Below are positions 29,701-41,729 of a DNA stretch of 64,000 bases, in pieces. The stretch is from Pardosa pseudoannulata (lineage: Eukaryota; Arthropoda; Arachnida; Araneae; Lycosidae). How positions within the stretch are numbered: position 1 is the first letter of the stretch; every line of letters starts with the position of its first letter. The stretch lies in NCBI GenBank assembly GCA_032207245.1, contig CM063502.1, positions 113,188,312 to 113,252,311 on the forward strand, read 5' to 3'. The notes beneath the pieces were generated by a model. That model saw only the letters and a program-made list of their open reading frames with translations, searched no databases and was not told the DNA's origin. The translations under genes and the position numbers were made by a program.

Positions 29701-29985
29701 TTATTTTGATGTAATATGATGTTTGTAGAGTATAAATTTTCCCTTTATTTTAAACCGAATGGTAGAGGGCTGCTCTTAGGAACCAGAGTTCGCGACTTCG
29801 AATCTCGCTAATGACTTGGATACTCATGACCGATAGGAATCGACTTTAAGCAGTAGGTCCCGGTTTCATTAGATCCCGTGTAGGAAAACAGTAGACCGTA
29901 GCTATCAAAACCAAACCATTCCCTTTTATTACCAAAATAAGGATAAATAAGATCTATTCAGTTTAAGGATCCAAATATTAGAAAT
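29701..29985 (+). repeat. Segment B, copy 2 (contains a SINE)
   Basis: Near-identical to 28784-29070, so this part of the locus reads B-A-B. The SINE lies at about 29753-29914. Confidence 0.92.
29753..29914 (+). mobile_element. tRNA-headed SINE, plus strand, duplicated with segment B
   Basis: Same sequence as 28837-28997 with very few changes, for example GTTCGCGAC in place of GTTCGAGAC in the box-B region. Confidence 0.75.
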
Positions 29986-29992
29986 GATATAG

Positions 29993-30008
29993 CCCGTCAT
30001 ATGACGGG
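29993..30008. other. Perfect 16-bp palindrome CCCGTCATATGACGGG
   Basis: Both halves match exactly. It lies 8 bp beyond the end of segment B copy 2. Confidence 0.95.
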
Positions 30009-32051
30009 ATCAATAATTTTTATTTTCCAGAATTGTAAAGTACCCTATAATCAGGTAAAAAGGTTTGATTTTGGCGAGAATTATCTACGCTCAATATTTG
30101 TTATCTTTACTGACCGCATGTTAGTTGCAACTTTAATTTATCTTGTCATTTTGCGGATGCAGAGGTTTTAATACTGACAGGGATTATTTCACGTATATAT
30201 GAAGGATGTTACAATTTAGCGAATCGATTGCAAAAGGTCTGGTTATATATAAAAAACAAACACAAACGAAAAAACTTCTTAATTTTCAAAGATTTATAAC
30301 TTAACACCTAGATATTTATTAGTTTGTGAAATAGACTCCTAGACTTTTATGAAAATAATTTGTTGTTAATACCGGTGATAAAATTTTCATTGCAACAAAA
30401 AATAATCGATGATTAAATTTAAAATTATCACATATGTACCTAATCTATTATTTAATCAAATATAAAAGAAAATTATTTACGTAATATCTAAGTTCAATGA
30501 TAAAACGTATGAAAATAATGCAGACGATATTTAAATAATTTAAAATAAGAAATGATTAAATGAGATGGTTAAAGGAATGACGTCATAATGCTAGAAAAAA
30601 ATGTTATTTTCATCTACTTATAATGTGATAAATTGATAAATTTAATCGCCTTCTGTTAACCGAGGAAAATAGGGCTTAAAATAATGACATTAAACGCTCG
30701 AAACGGGGGGAAGTGTTTGAATTCGAACGTTTTGAAGACGACAGTATTGTTTGCTGTGATATGAAGCATATTTATACCAATTTATTTTAGAATCGGATCG
30801 ATAGTTTAAGAGAAAATAAACTTTACTCGCTTTGAATTTTGCTAACCCTAACTCATCAAGAATCCAATGGATGCCTCTATCCATTCCGGGTCCAACCGCT
30901 TCATAAATTCGAGGACAGACGGACAGATAACTTAGGCTATTATTATATAAGGATGGGGTTTTTCAGTTTAAAGGATTAATAGTATATTAATGTTACATAA
31001 TTAATAACATATTAATATTTACGTCATAATTTTTTATGCATATTAATATTTACGAGTCAAGAAAAATTTCATAAAAATAAATTAAAAAGCGTTTTTTAAT
31101 CCATAGATAGTCTCTATGACGAAGGTACGAATGTTTCAACATCTCAAGAACTAATGCCATTATATATAATATAAAAATTTGTTCAGAAACAGAAATCTCA
31201 AGAGACACTTAAAGGTCCGAAACTTTAAAGTGGGAACTTTTACTCAAATCCGCATTATTTCTTACAAAATGTGTGGTGAACAATACTACAGGAAAAAATT
31301 TACTTATCCCACAAGTCTCTGATTAATTTTGTTTTATTTTAATTCCCGTATCTACAACTATTTTTCTTCGATTTGTTTTCTATAGAAGATTCTATTTATG
31401 TGTTAATTTACTCATTCATGTATTCATGCGTAAACATATTTTTCTATTATGATGCTAAATAGTTCATTTTTTCATCTGTGAATATACGTGTTATTCATTT
31501 ATTTTCCTAATACTCTTATGTCATATTTTATATGCTGATTGAAATGTTTGTAAGTATTTTAAATGGAATACTGTGTGGATTTTGTGTAAGCCACGGAAAA
31601 CTTTTCATGTTCTAATTATTTGGACTGTCTTGATATTGACGTCCATTGCGCCAAGCCTTTCCAAATGGGGGAGGGGATTAATCTGTAATTACATTTTAAA
31701 GCAAAACTACCCAACGTAATTAGAATTGTATTTTAAAATAAGTTCTATCCCAAAAATTGCGAAACCCTTTTGTTCTTTTGAAACTCTTCTCATTGTATTA
31801 AACTTGGCGACCTCGCATATACCAAAATTAATACTGCTTAGATCAACAATTCCTATATAACTGCTTTACATAACTTAGTTTCCCTTAGCACATTTCATCA
31901 TGTGACTAACTATCAACACGTTGATTGGCTGGCTCACACAAATATAAAACTGCATGTGCTTGTTTCTGGCAGCTTCAAAGACTAGACAAAATAAACTGAA
32001 CTGCACCGTATCCAACAACTTTTCTTTCGTGGTGGGTTTCAAACAAACATT
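30009..32051. other. Non-coding stretch, possible old retroelement tail
   Basis: No coding motif. The piece GAGGACAGACGGACAGATAA (30912-30931) followed by TATTATTATATAAGGAT resembles the 3' ends of RTE-type LINEs, which often carry GACAGACGGACAGA-like runs. This is a weak resemblance. Near 31875-32050 a TATAAA and an AATAAA occur in a less AT-rich stretch that may be LTR-derived. Confidence 0.3.
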
Positions 32052-32877
<826 letters not shown>

Positions 32878-32998
32878 CTAATTAGAAAGGGACCTATTGC
32901 TTAAAGTCGATTCCGAATGGTTAGAGGTAGAAGTGGAATTCAAACCCATGAATTCCTGTACCGAAAAGCAGTGACTTAACCACTCGACCATTGTTCTT
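32878..32998 (-). mobile_element. tRNA-headed SINE, old copy, minus strand
   Basis: Matches the 58590-58762 copy through GGGACCTA, TTAAAGTCGATTCCGAA, AATTCAAACCCATGAATTCC and GTACCGAA. The B box is decayed and the tail is missing. Confidence 0.75.
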
Positions 32999-33829
32999 CT
33001 AAGTATTATAACATGAAAGTAAACAAATGTCAAGAGACTCTGAGATGTGTTTTTTGAGTTAAGTACAGGCCAATGTTGACAATATTATAAACTAGATACT
33101 GTTTGATAGGCAACAATGCCTTAAATTAACTGATTAAAAATGTTCAATCTAAGATTGCAATAAAAAATTAAATTAATGCTTCGACTTGATCTGAAGTATA
33201 ATTTAAAGCAGTAAAATAATATAAACTATTTTTTTCAATTTTTATAATTCTGAATGAAAGAAAATTGGAAACTTCTTACTTAGATAACATTTGAATAAAA
33301 GACAAAACGAAATAGAAGGAAAAGTGTCAAAGGAGAACTTTTAGCTTTTAATAGAAATATATTAACTTTTCAGAATCCTGTCTGAAACTTTTCATATATG
33401 ATGAAAATTTTAATGAACACTCAGAAAGTTCCTTAATGATTAGCTTAGTAAATAGAGTAGTGCATTGTTACCCGTCTCTAAATATCCTTTTTCCGGCATA
33501 AAGTTCTTTTTTTTAGCAGCTCTGTGAAATGTGTAATAAAATTATAAAGAATGAGTTTGGCAAAAGTTTCAAAGCAAATAGTATGTTGATTTAGGCAAAC
33601 AGTGTAGCTGTAAAGTTATGCTTAATTATGTATCTTTAGTCATGTTGGTTATTAAATTCTCAATCTAACTATATCAAACATCTTTTATGGGTCTGATACC
33701 GTTGTACAAGTTATAGTATTTCAAAATTACTCTTACGAATGAGAAAGTTTCCTAATCAAAGTATAAATCTCTGAAATAAGTTACATAAGTTTATTTTATT
33801 CAGTGATAAAACAGAAAAAAAATCTATTA
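32999..33829. other. AT-rich non-coding stretch
   Basis: No gene seen up to the mariner insertion. Confidence 0.4.
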
Positions 33830-35124
33830 TACGAGGGTTACTATTTATATTTCTGGCCTTGGCAACAGTAAGTCTTGCTAGGCGACCGCAGATGATTTTA
33901 ATTGAAAGTTTGATAATTTTAAACATAAATTCAGCAGACAATTTACCATTATAGCTTTATTTGTGTTGCTGACAGTAAATTGAAAAGTTCTTCTCTTTCA
34001 ATAAATGGAATTGAATCGTGAACATTTTCGTGCCATTATTTTTCATAACTTTCGACGTGGATTGTCAAGACAAGAGTGCTTCGATGAACTTAATTCTTTA
34101 TACAGCGATAAAGCGCCATCCTACAGCACTGTAAAAATTGGTATAATGAATTTAATCATGGTCGATGGTCGATACAGGACGAATCCCGTGCAGGTCGTCC
34201 AAAATCCGTTGTTATGCCAGAAAAGATCGATGCTGTGCGTGAACTGATAAAGCAAGATCGTCATGTGACATACCATGAGATAGAGGCGTCTTTGGACATT
34301 AGTATGACTAGCATCAATAAAAGATTGCATGAACATTTGAGCGTAAAAAACAATTTGTTCGCGTTGGATCCCGCATAATCTGACAAACGCTCAAAAAAAA
34401 GGCTCGTGTCGATTGGTGCAAGGAAATGTTGGAAAAATACGTTCAAGGTACATCAAAGGCTGTGTATAACATCTACACAGGTGACGAATCATGGATCTAT
34501 GCATATGAGCCGGAAACAAAACGGCAATCAACTGTATGGGTCTTCCAAGAAGAAACAAAACCAACAAAAGTTGTTCGAGGAAGAAGCACATCGAAACAAA
34601 TGATCGGCTGTTTCTTCGGCATTAACGGTCATGTGGCAACAGTAGCGTTAGAGCAAAGCAGGACGGTCAATTCTGAATTTTACACGACCATTTGTTTGCA
34701 AGAAGTCATCGGAGAAATTCGAAAAAAGCATAACAGGTGAATCATTCTTCATCATGACAATGCGAGCTCTCACACATCGACTCAAACAAAGGCATTTCTG
34801 ACGGAGCGAAAGATCAAACTGATGGGTCATCCCCCGTACAGCCCTGATTTGGCACCCAATAACTTCTTCTTATTCCCACACATCAAAAATAAATTACTTG
34901 GACAACGATTTTTGACCCCCGAAGAAGCGGTTGATGCATTCAAAACTCATGTTTTGGAGTTACCTCAATCGGACTGGAAAAAGTGCTTTGAAAACTGGTT
35001 CAAACGTATGCAAAAGTGTATTGATCATAATGGAGAATATTTTGAAAAACAATAAAACCAGTTTTGATCTTACATATTTGTTTTTTCATTATTAGGCCGT
35101 AAATATAAATAGCCAACCCTCGTA
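33830..35124 (+). mobile_element. mariner transposon, 1291 bp, TA target duplication
   Basis: TA at 33830-33831 and at 35123-35124 bracket the element. Left end CGAGGGTTACTATTTATATT and right end (reverse strand) CGAGGGTTGGCTATTTATAT form inverted repeats of about 28 bp, the left one short by one base. Size, TA duplication and the enclosed transposase identify the mariner family of Tc1/mariner. It is full length but cannot encode an active enzyme. Confidence 0.97.
34005..35055 (+). pseudogene. mariner (DD34D) transposase, full-length but inactivated
   Basis: Mariner transposase binds the inverted repeats with an N-terminal double helix-turn-helix and cuts DNA with a DD34D triad. The ATG at 34005 begins MELNREHFRAIIFHNFRRG; a second helix-turn-helix region contains DRHVTYHEIEASL. 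Frameshifts fall at A runs at 34133-34137 (one A too few), about 34344-34352, and 34393-34400 (one A too many). From 34402 one frame runs to the TAA at 35053-35055, broken only by TGA at 34738-34740. The first catalytic Asp is in GDESW (34483-34485), the second in HHDN (34756-34758). The third position, 35 codons on at 34861-34863, is AAC (Asn) in YSPDLAPNNFF where active relatives have Asp. Length of about 350 codons is normal. An AATAAA at 35051-35056 overlaps the stop. Confidence 0.97.
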
Positions 35125-35230
35125 AATAGAAAGGTTTAAATTTTCCATGAATGGAAAATCAAATCATTAATGGCCATTTTTAAATTGAACTATTGTTCTT
35201 CCTCAAGGAAGAAGTAATCTGAAAAACATC

Positions 35231-35253
35231 CTATATATATAATCCTATCCTAT

Positions 35254-35345
<92 letters not shown>
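35231..35345. repeat. (TA)n-(GA)n microsatellite
   Basis: Three CCTAT units, TA at 35257-35326, then GA to 35345. Confidence 0.96.
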
Positions 35346-37299
35346 TACACATAAACACGTATATATAGACCTTCTTGACACACATACAGAAAATGTATGT
35401 GTGTGTGTCATAGAAGTTGGAAAGTTCCAATACTATTCATTTGGATCCATTATTTTCAGTACAAGTTTGTGGATAGGTGAGTCATCATTATAGTAAGTGT
35501 ACCTAACAGCGCATTGGTTCCACTTCATATATTTTAAAGGTATGTTTCTCAATTTACTAGAGAGAGATACAGCAAATTCTAAATGACATTGCAGGAGTCT
35601 TAGAAGTGTTTATTGGAATCTGTATGCTGTAACAGTTGTGCGTTAACAATTCTTTTGTATGCATTTTTAAAGATACACTTTTCATGGAAACATTAAAAAT
35701 ATACCATTCTCTAATTATATGTTTTAAGAGAGTCATGTTTATTATACTATACTTTGGTTTAAATGTGTTTAAGAGACATTAAGATTTTATTAAAGCATAT
35801 TTACTTAAAATAAATTAAACATTTTTATCTGACAGCTAAGTTTTTATATAAACTGTATTTATTAAGTTAGATTGTATCTACATGAAACATTAAAAAATTT
35901 AAACGGTTTCGTCAAACATTTTTCTGAATCTCTGAGATCATATTCAAGGCATAATTTTAAAAGGGATAGTGAAGTTATATTATGCATTTGATAAAATTCC
36001 TTTTCCATTGTTTAAAATACAGAAACAAAAATACAAATGTCTCAAAGATTGAATTGGATATAGTCTTATCTTGAATTTACAGTGAAACCAATAGAAGAAT
36101 ATATTTAAACCAGATAATTATTAGCCTCTGTTAAATAAATTATTTATATAAGAAAGTATGTATTTAAAAGAATACATATATACACAACTTGATTTAGAAA
36201 ATAGAGGGAATATGTTCGTTTTTAACAAAAGCAAAAACCTTTTTAGAACCATCTGAACAAGGTATTATGGTTTTTATTTTGAATGTGTTTAAATTTATTT
36301 AAGAACTGTTCAGAATTAACATTCATTCCAAAATGGAAAATGAAGTAAAAGATTACTTTTTTTGTATAGCATGCTTGTATAACATATATTTAAATATTTA
36401 AAGAGAAAAAGATAAAACAGTATTTTCTAGGTAGTATTTTTTGTCATTATCGATATTAAATAACAATGTGAACAGAAGTGTGATCCTGTAGTGTAATCAC
36501 TAAAATTTTACTTGCTTTATAAAAGTACTTTAAAAAGAATAAATAGTTTTTTTTTTATTTTATTTCGCTGGGTATATTATTCATGATATAAGCGCTATGA
36601 TAATTGAATAAAAATGTTTGAATCTTTCCAGATATTGCTCTAAAGTACACACAAAATGTTAATAAAAGCAATAACAAATACCAAAGTTTTTATACTGCCA
36701 AATATTGAATATTTCAATAAGAGTTTAAGTAAGCAGAATGAAAAAAATAATCCTCGTAATATTAAAAAAATATGAAAACTAAAATATGCAATCTAATTCA
36801 TATAGATTCATTTCTGAATACACAGTAGTATTAAATTAAGAAATGTATTCCATTCTTATCTTAAGGTAAGCCGTTTCATAACAAGGTTACTTTTAAAATT
36901 ATATTTTGGAACATATTAAAAAAGAATTTTTAAAGCAGCAAATGTTACTGATAAGAATGGAAAATTTAATTATTTGTTAAATATTTGCTGCGTGTAAAAA
37001 GAACTTGCAGCTGAGAAAATTTTTAACGCAAATAAAGCTTTCCTAACGTGTCATTTACTTTAGCACCAAAGGGAAATGTAAATATTCAAGTATTGATTTA
37101 ATGTTTCCGAAGTAATTTATTAATACCAGATTTCAAAATAACTCAATGTTGCAATTTTTAAACTCAAGAATAATCAATTGGCTGAACACTTGGGGCACTT
37201 TATCCATTAATTTTGTATATCGAGGAAGTTATATCAGGGTTTTACAAGATAAGCAGCATGAATTCCCATGGAATAACTTAGTAACGATTATCTTGTTGG
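35346..37299. other. AT-rich non-coding stretch
   Basis: No gene recognised. The 111-codon frame starting at 37146 runs into the satellite array and is not supported by the sister units. Confidence 0.4.
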
Positions 37300-39205
37300 G
37301 AGAGAAAGATGATATAACTTTGAGAGAATGTTTTTTTTTTCGATTTGAGATATGTAATAAATTTTGTCCTATGAAAGCTTGTGTAAACTTTATTGATAGA
37401 ATAAAACTTATATTCAATAACATTTATAAGAATATGATCAATAGTCGTAGTTCACATCTTCATAAGTGTGGACAAAATTAAAAGACTAAACTATGAAAAT
37501 GCAATGTAATATTCTTTACAAAACACTGAAAAAGATGTAAAACTTTTCGAGAATGATTTTTTTTTCATTTAGAGAAAACTCTCTCTATACACTTTATTGA
37601 GAGAATAAAGCTTATATTAAATAATATTTACAATAATATGATGCATGGTTCTAGTTCAAATTGGATTTAATAGGACAAAAATAAAATGTTTACGCCCTGA
37701 AAGTAAACGAAAATCTAATGGCTGATAGGATTAAGCTTCAAGATATTAAAATAACATTTCTGAGAATATTATCAATAGTCGTAGTTCACACCTTCACAAG
37801 TGTGGACAAAATTAAATGGTCATACTATTAAAATGTAATGTAATCTTCTTTACAAAGAACCAAAAAAGATATAGATCTTTGAGAGAAATATTTTTTTTCA
37901 TTTGGAGAAATCTCTCTTTACACAATGTATTGAGAGAATAAAGTTTATATTCAATAATATTTACAATAATATGATCCATGGTTCTAGTTTAAATCGGATT
38001 TAATAGGACAAAAATAAAATGGTTACGCCCTGAAAGTAAACAAAAATCTAATGGCTGATAGAAGATAGCTTTAAGATATTAAAATAATATTTATAAGAAT
38101 ATGATCAATAGTCGTAGTTCACATCTTCATAAGTGTAGACAAAATTAAATGGCTATACTATGAAAATGCAATGTAATCTTCTTTACAAAGCACCGAAGAA
38201 GATGTAGAACTTTGAGAGAATGATTTTTTTTCATTTAGAGAAATCTCTGTGTATACACTTTATTGAGAGTATATAGCTTATGTTCAATAATATTTACAAG
38301 AATATGATCCATGGTTCTTGTTTAAATAAGATTTAATAGGACAAAAATAAAATGGTTATGCCCTGAAAGTAAACAAAAATCTAATGGCTGATAGAAGTTA
38401 ATTAAGCTTTAAGATATTAAACTAACATTTCTAAGAATATTATCAATAGTCGTAGTTCACACCTTTATAAGTGTGGACAAAATTAAATGGCTATACTTTG
38501 AAAATGCAATGTAATCTTATTTACAAAGCTCTGAAAAAGATGTAGAGCTTTGAGAGAATTATTTTTTTTATCATTTAGAGAAATCTCTCTTGATACACTT
38601 TATTGAGAGAATATAGCTGATATTCAATAATATTTACAATAATATCATCCATGGTTCTAGTTCAAATCGGATTTAATAGGATAAAAATAAAATGTTTACG
38701 CCCTGATAGTAAACAAAAATCTAATGACTAAGAGAAGTTTATTAAGCTTTAAGGTATTAAATTCTTTTGATGATTTAATTGATATAATTTTGAGAGAATG
38801 ATTTTTTTTTCGTTTTGAGATATGTTATAAATTATGTCCTATGAAAGCTTGTGTAAACTTTATTGATAGAATAAAACTTATATTCAATAACATTTATAAG
38901 AATATGATCAATAGTCGTAGTTCACACCTTCACAAGTGTGGACAAAATTAAATGGTTATACTATGAAAATGTAATGTAATCTTCTTTACAAAGCACCGAA
39001 GAAGATGTAGAACTTTGAGAGAATGATTTTTTTTTCATTTAGAGAAATCTCTCTTTATACACTTTATTGAGAGAAGAAAGCTCATATTCAATAATATCTA
39101 CAACAATATGATCCATGGTTCTAGTTCAAATCGGATTTAATAGGACAAAAATAAAATGGTTACGCCCTGAAAGTAAACAAAAATCTAATGACTGACAGAA
39201 GCTAA

Positions 39206-39838
39206 TTAACACTAGATTTATGGACCGAGCCAATTTGACACATTAAAAATTTGATCACTATATATATATAAATCTTTAATATCACTTTTCAAAAACATAC
39301 GTTGGTTTTTAGTTAAGTAATAAAATATATGTAAACTTTCATTCATCTTCCCCGCAGACCCCTTCATTTCGCATTATCAAATGTGGTATACCTATTTTCA
39401 CGGTTGTGATCCAATTTGACTCATAGAATGGTTTAACAGTTAATCGAATAACATGAAATTTATTGGTCCTATCAGGCCTGGGATATTTTACAATTGGCTG
39501 AAGAGCTAAGAAGTAAATATAGAGAAGAAGTCGAGAACACTTCCATTCCAAAGACAGAAATTCATGCTACTGACGCACGGAAGAATTGTCAAGTTCAACA
39601 ATCATAAAAAAGAAACAGATGTAGAAACCATTGTGCTAAATGTAATAGAAATGTTTGCGGAAAATGTGTTTCAAAAAGAGATTTTGTACGTAAAAAATGT
39701 TTTCCGTGAATATTTTGATAGTAAACATTTTCTTTAAATTATTTTGGAGCTATTGTCTTTGCACATAACTTCAATTTTCTTGTATGAGTCACTTACTAAA
39801 AATACGTATATGTTCAACATCCGTAAATCTAGTGTTAA
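39206..39838 (+). mobile_element. piggyBac-type element remnant with TTAA duplication
   Basis: TTAA at 39206-39209 and 39835-39838 flank ends CACTAGATTTATGGA and (reverse strand) CACTAGATTTACGGA, 14 of 15 matching. The surrounding satellite reads AGCTAATTAAGCTTTAAGGT when the element and one TTAA are removed, and the sister unit at about 38390 has TTAATTAAGCTTTAAG intact, so the empty site is visible. At 633 bp it is far too short to be complete; it keeps only the ends and the transposase tail. Confidence 0.92.
39452..39709 (+). pseudogene. piggyBac transposase C-terminal part, relic
   Basis: One frame runs from 39452 to TGA at 39707-39709 with a single internal TAA at 39605-39607. It reads WDILQLAEELRSKYREE, a polar linker, then RNRCRNHCAKCNRNVCGKC, and ends KKCFP. 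PiggyBac transposases finish with a helix of this LA-x-x-L type, a variable linker and a cysteine-rich zinc-binding tail with CxxC pairs and a final CF; all parts are present in order. The catalytic Asp residues lie in the deleted portion. The tail differs from the one at 12852 and the element ends differ too, so this is a separate piggyBac lineage. Confidence 0.8.
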
Positions 39839-39880
39839 GCTTTAAGGTATTAAATTCTTTTAATGTCTTCTTTCTTTTAT

Positions 39881-41575
39881 GATTTAATTTTTAATTAATC
39901 CACCGAAACAACATTTTATGCTATATTCTGGGACAGTTATTGCAAAATTTACCATTTCTTTGAAGAATATAGTTAACCTACAAAAGTCTAATTTGTATCA
40001 GGAAACCATATTTTTGAATTGCATAAGTATGCAGCTGAAAATGGTATGAGAAAGAGATTATTTTTTCCAGCAATAATCTATTAAGCAATAATTCTTTAAT
40101 GTTTTCAGATCAAAAATAATTTTGTAAGTCCTAAGAATGTAACACATTACTTTAGATAACAGTTTAGTGCACTTGAATATCATATATAGCACTGATAGTT
40201 TCCTTAAATGAAAAACGTTTTGTTAGATTCTTTTAATAGGATAAAACGTTACAAAATTTAAGGTGAACAAAAAAAAATTTCTTGCGTGCAAGGCACATTA
40301 AATAGAGAATAAAAAAAATAATGTAGTTTTATTTTGCGTTAAAAATGGCTTTATCTCAGCATCATATGTTAAATCTTCTTTTAAACAATTCTTAATAGCT
40401 TTAAAAATGCTTAGTTTTACACAAATCACCGAAGAAAAATAAATTATAATAATGTTTATGATTTTTCTGAATGAAGCGTTAGAACGTTAATATAAATTTT
40501 CCACTTGACAAAACTCTTTTAGCAGTAAAAAAATCTTTACAAATTTGTGAAAAATGTAAAATGACCTCAATAAATTTTAGAATTTTATAATTAAATGAAG
40601 AATTAAGAAGAGCTTATAAAATTTTGAGTACATCCATCAGTTCAGAAAATAAAAAAATGCCATTTTTCTCCCCAAAAGAACGCAAGCTAGCAACAAAATA
40701 ATTTAATGATAAAGAATATTTTTTGAACATTCAAGCACAAAAATTTCTTGCAGTTTCAAAATTTTCATTGATATAAGTTTTTTTTTACTTTACCATATTT
40801 AAAATAATTTTTAATCTTTCTTTGTACATTTTATAAAAATATACTCATAAAAACCTTTTCAAAAGGGTAAATAGTCTTTGTAAAGAAACATATGCCGGAA
40901 AGTAAACTTTTTTTACCTCAGAGCAGTTTTCTTACCTCAGAGCAGTTTATAAAAAAATCAGCAGAAAGAAACAGATTTAATGTCAATAATATAGCGTTGA
41001 TTTTGATTCGTGAAAATATGAAAGCTTCATAAATATACGTATTTTGTACGAAGACCTTCATTTCATTCAAAAATATCCAATAAATATTTAATCAGGTTGC
41101 TTACAAAAAAGAATGTAATCCAAACAGCTTTTGTAAATATAGGAGAAAGTGCATTTTTCTTTCTTCATATCATTTTCATTTAAAATATTACTTAATATGT
41201 AAATAAGGGAGAACAATGGAAGAAACAGAAAGTAAAATAAGGAAAGCTAAGCAGTAAGTTGTTTTGTAGCTTCAGAAGCTTTGGAATAGCTATTTTCTCC
41301 TCTTTTTAATTTTTTTCCTCATTTTATACATTAGTCTTTACTATTTTTTACAAAGGTGTTTGATTTATTTTATACTCAATATGTATGCTTTTCAAGTTGC
41401 TAACATTACTTACTTTATATAAAACAAAGTATTTTTCATTATTTAAAGGGAATAAAATTTGTATCAACAGTAATTTTTCCTTTTTCGATAATTCATTAAT
41501 ATTTTGGTAATAAATGAGGTAGCTGATATCCTTTCTGTATTCTGCCATATTTTAAATCACTTGAAGCAAACTGTT
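39881..41575. other. AT-rich non-coding stretch
   Basis: No gene seen. An 18-19 bp tandem doublet TTACCTCAGAGCAGTTT occurs at about 40913-40949. Confidence 0.4.

Positions 41576-41729
<154 letters not shown>

Larger units (their letters stand above)
37300..39880 (+). repeat. Satellite-like tandem array, about 335-bp units, interrupted by a transposon
   Basis: The landmark GAGAGAAT, with a T run, recurs near 37322, 37548, 37880, 38212, 38549, 38795 and 39015. Four of these are 332-337 bp apart and the others 220-246 bp, so full and shortened units are mixed. Other landmarks are AATAGTCGTAGTTCAC, AAGTGTGGACAAAATTAAA, TTTAATAGGACAAAAATAAA and GCCCTGAAAGTAAAC. The last unit is split by the TTAA element at 39206-39838. 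Confidence 0.93.

Noticed and set aside
34005..35055. An intact or domesticated mariner transposase gene
   Set aside because: Three frameshifts, one nonsense codon and loss of the third catalytic Asp; bounded by its own inverted repeats and TA duplication, so it is an ordinary dead transposon.
37146..37481. 111-codon open frame
   Set aside because: It runs into the 335-bp satellite, and the frame is not maintained in the sister units.
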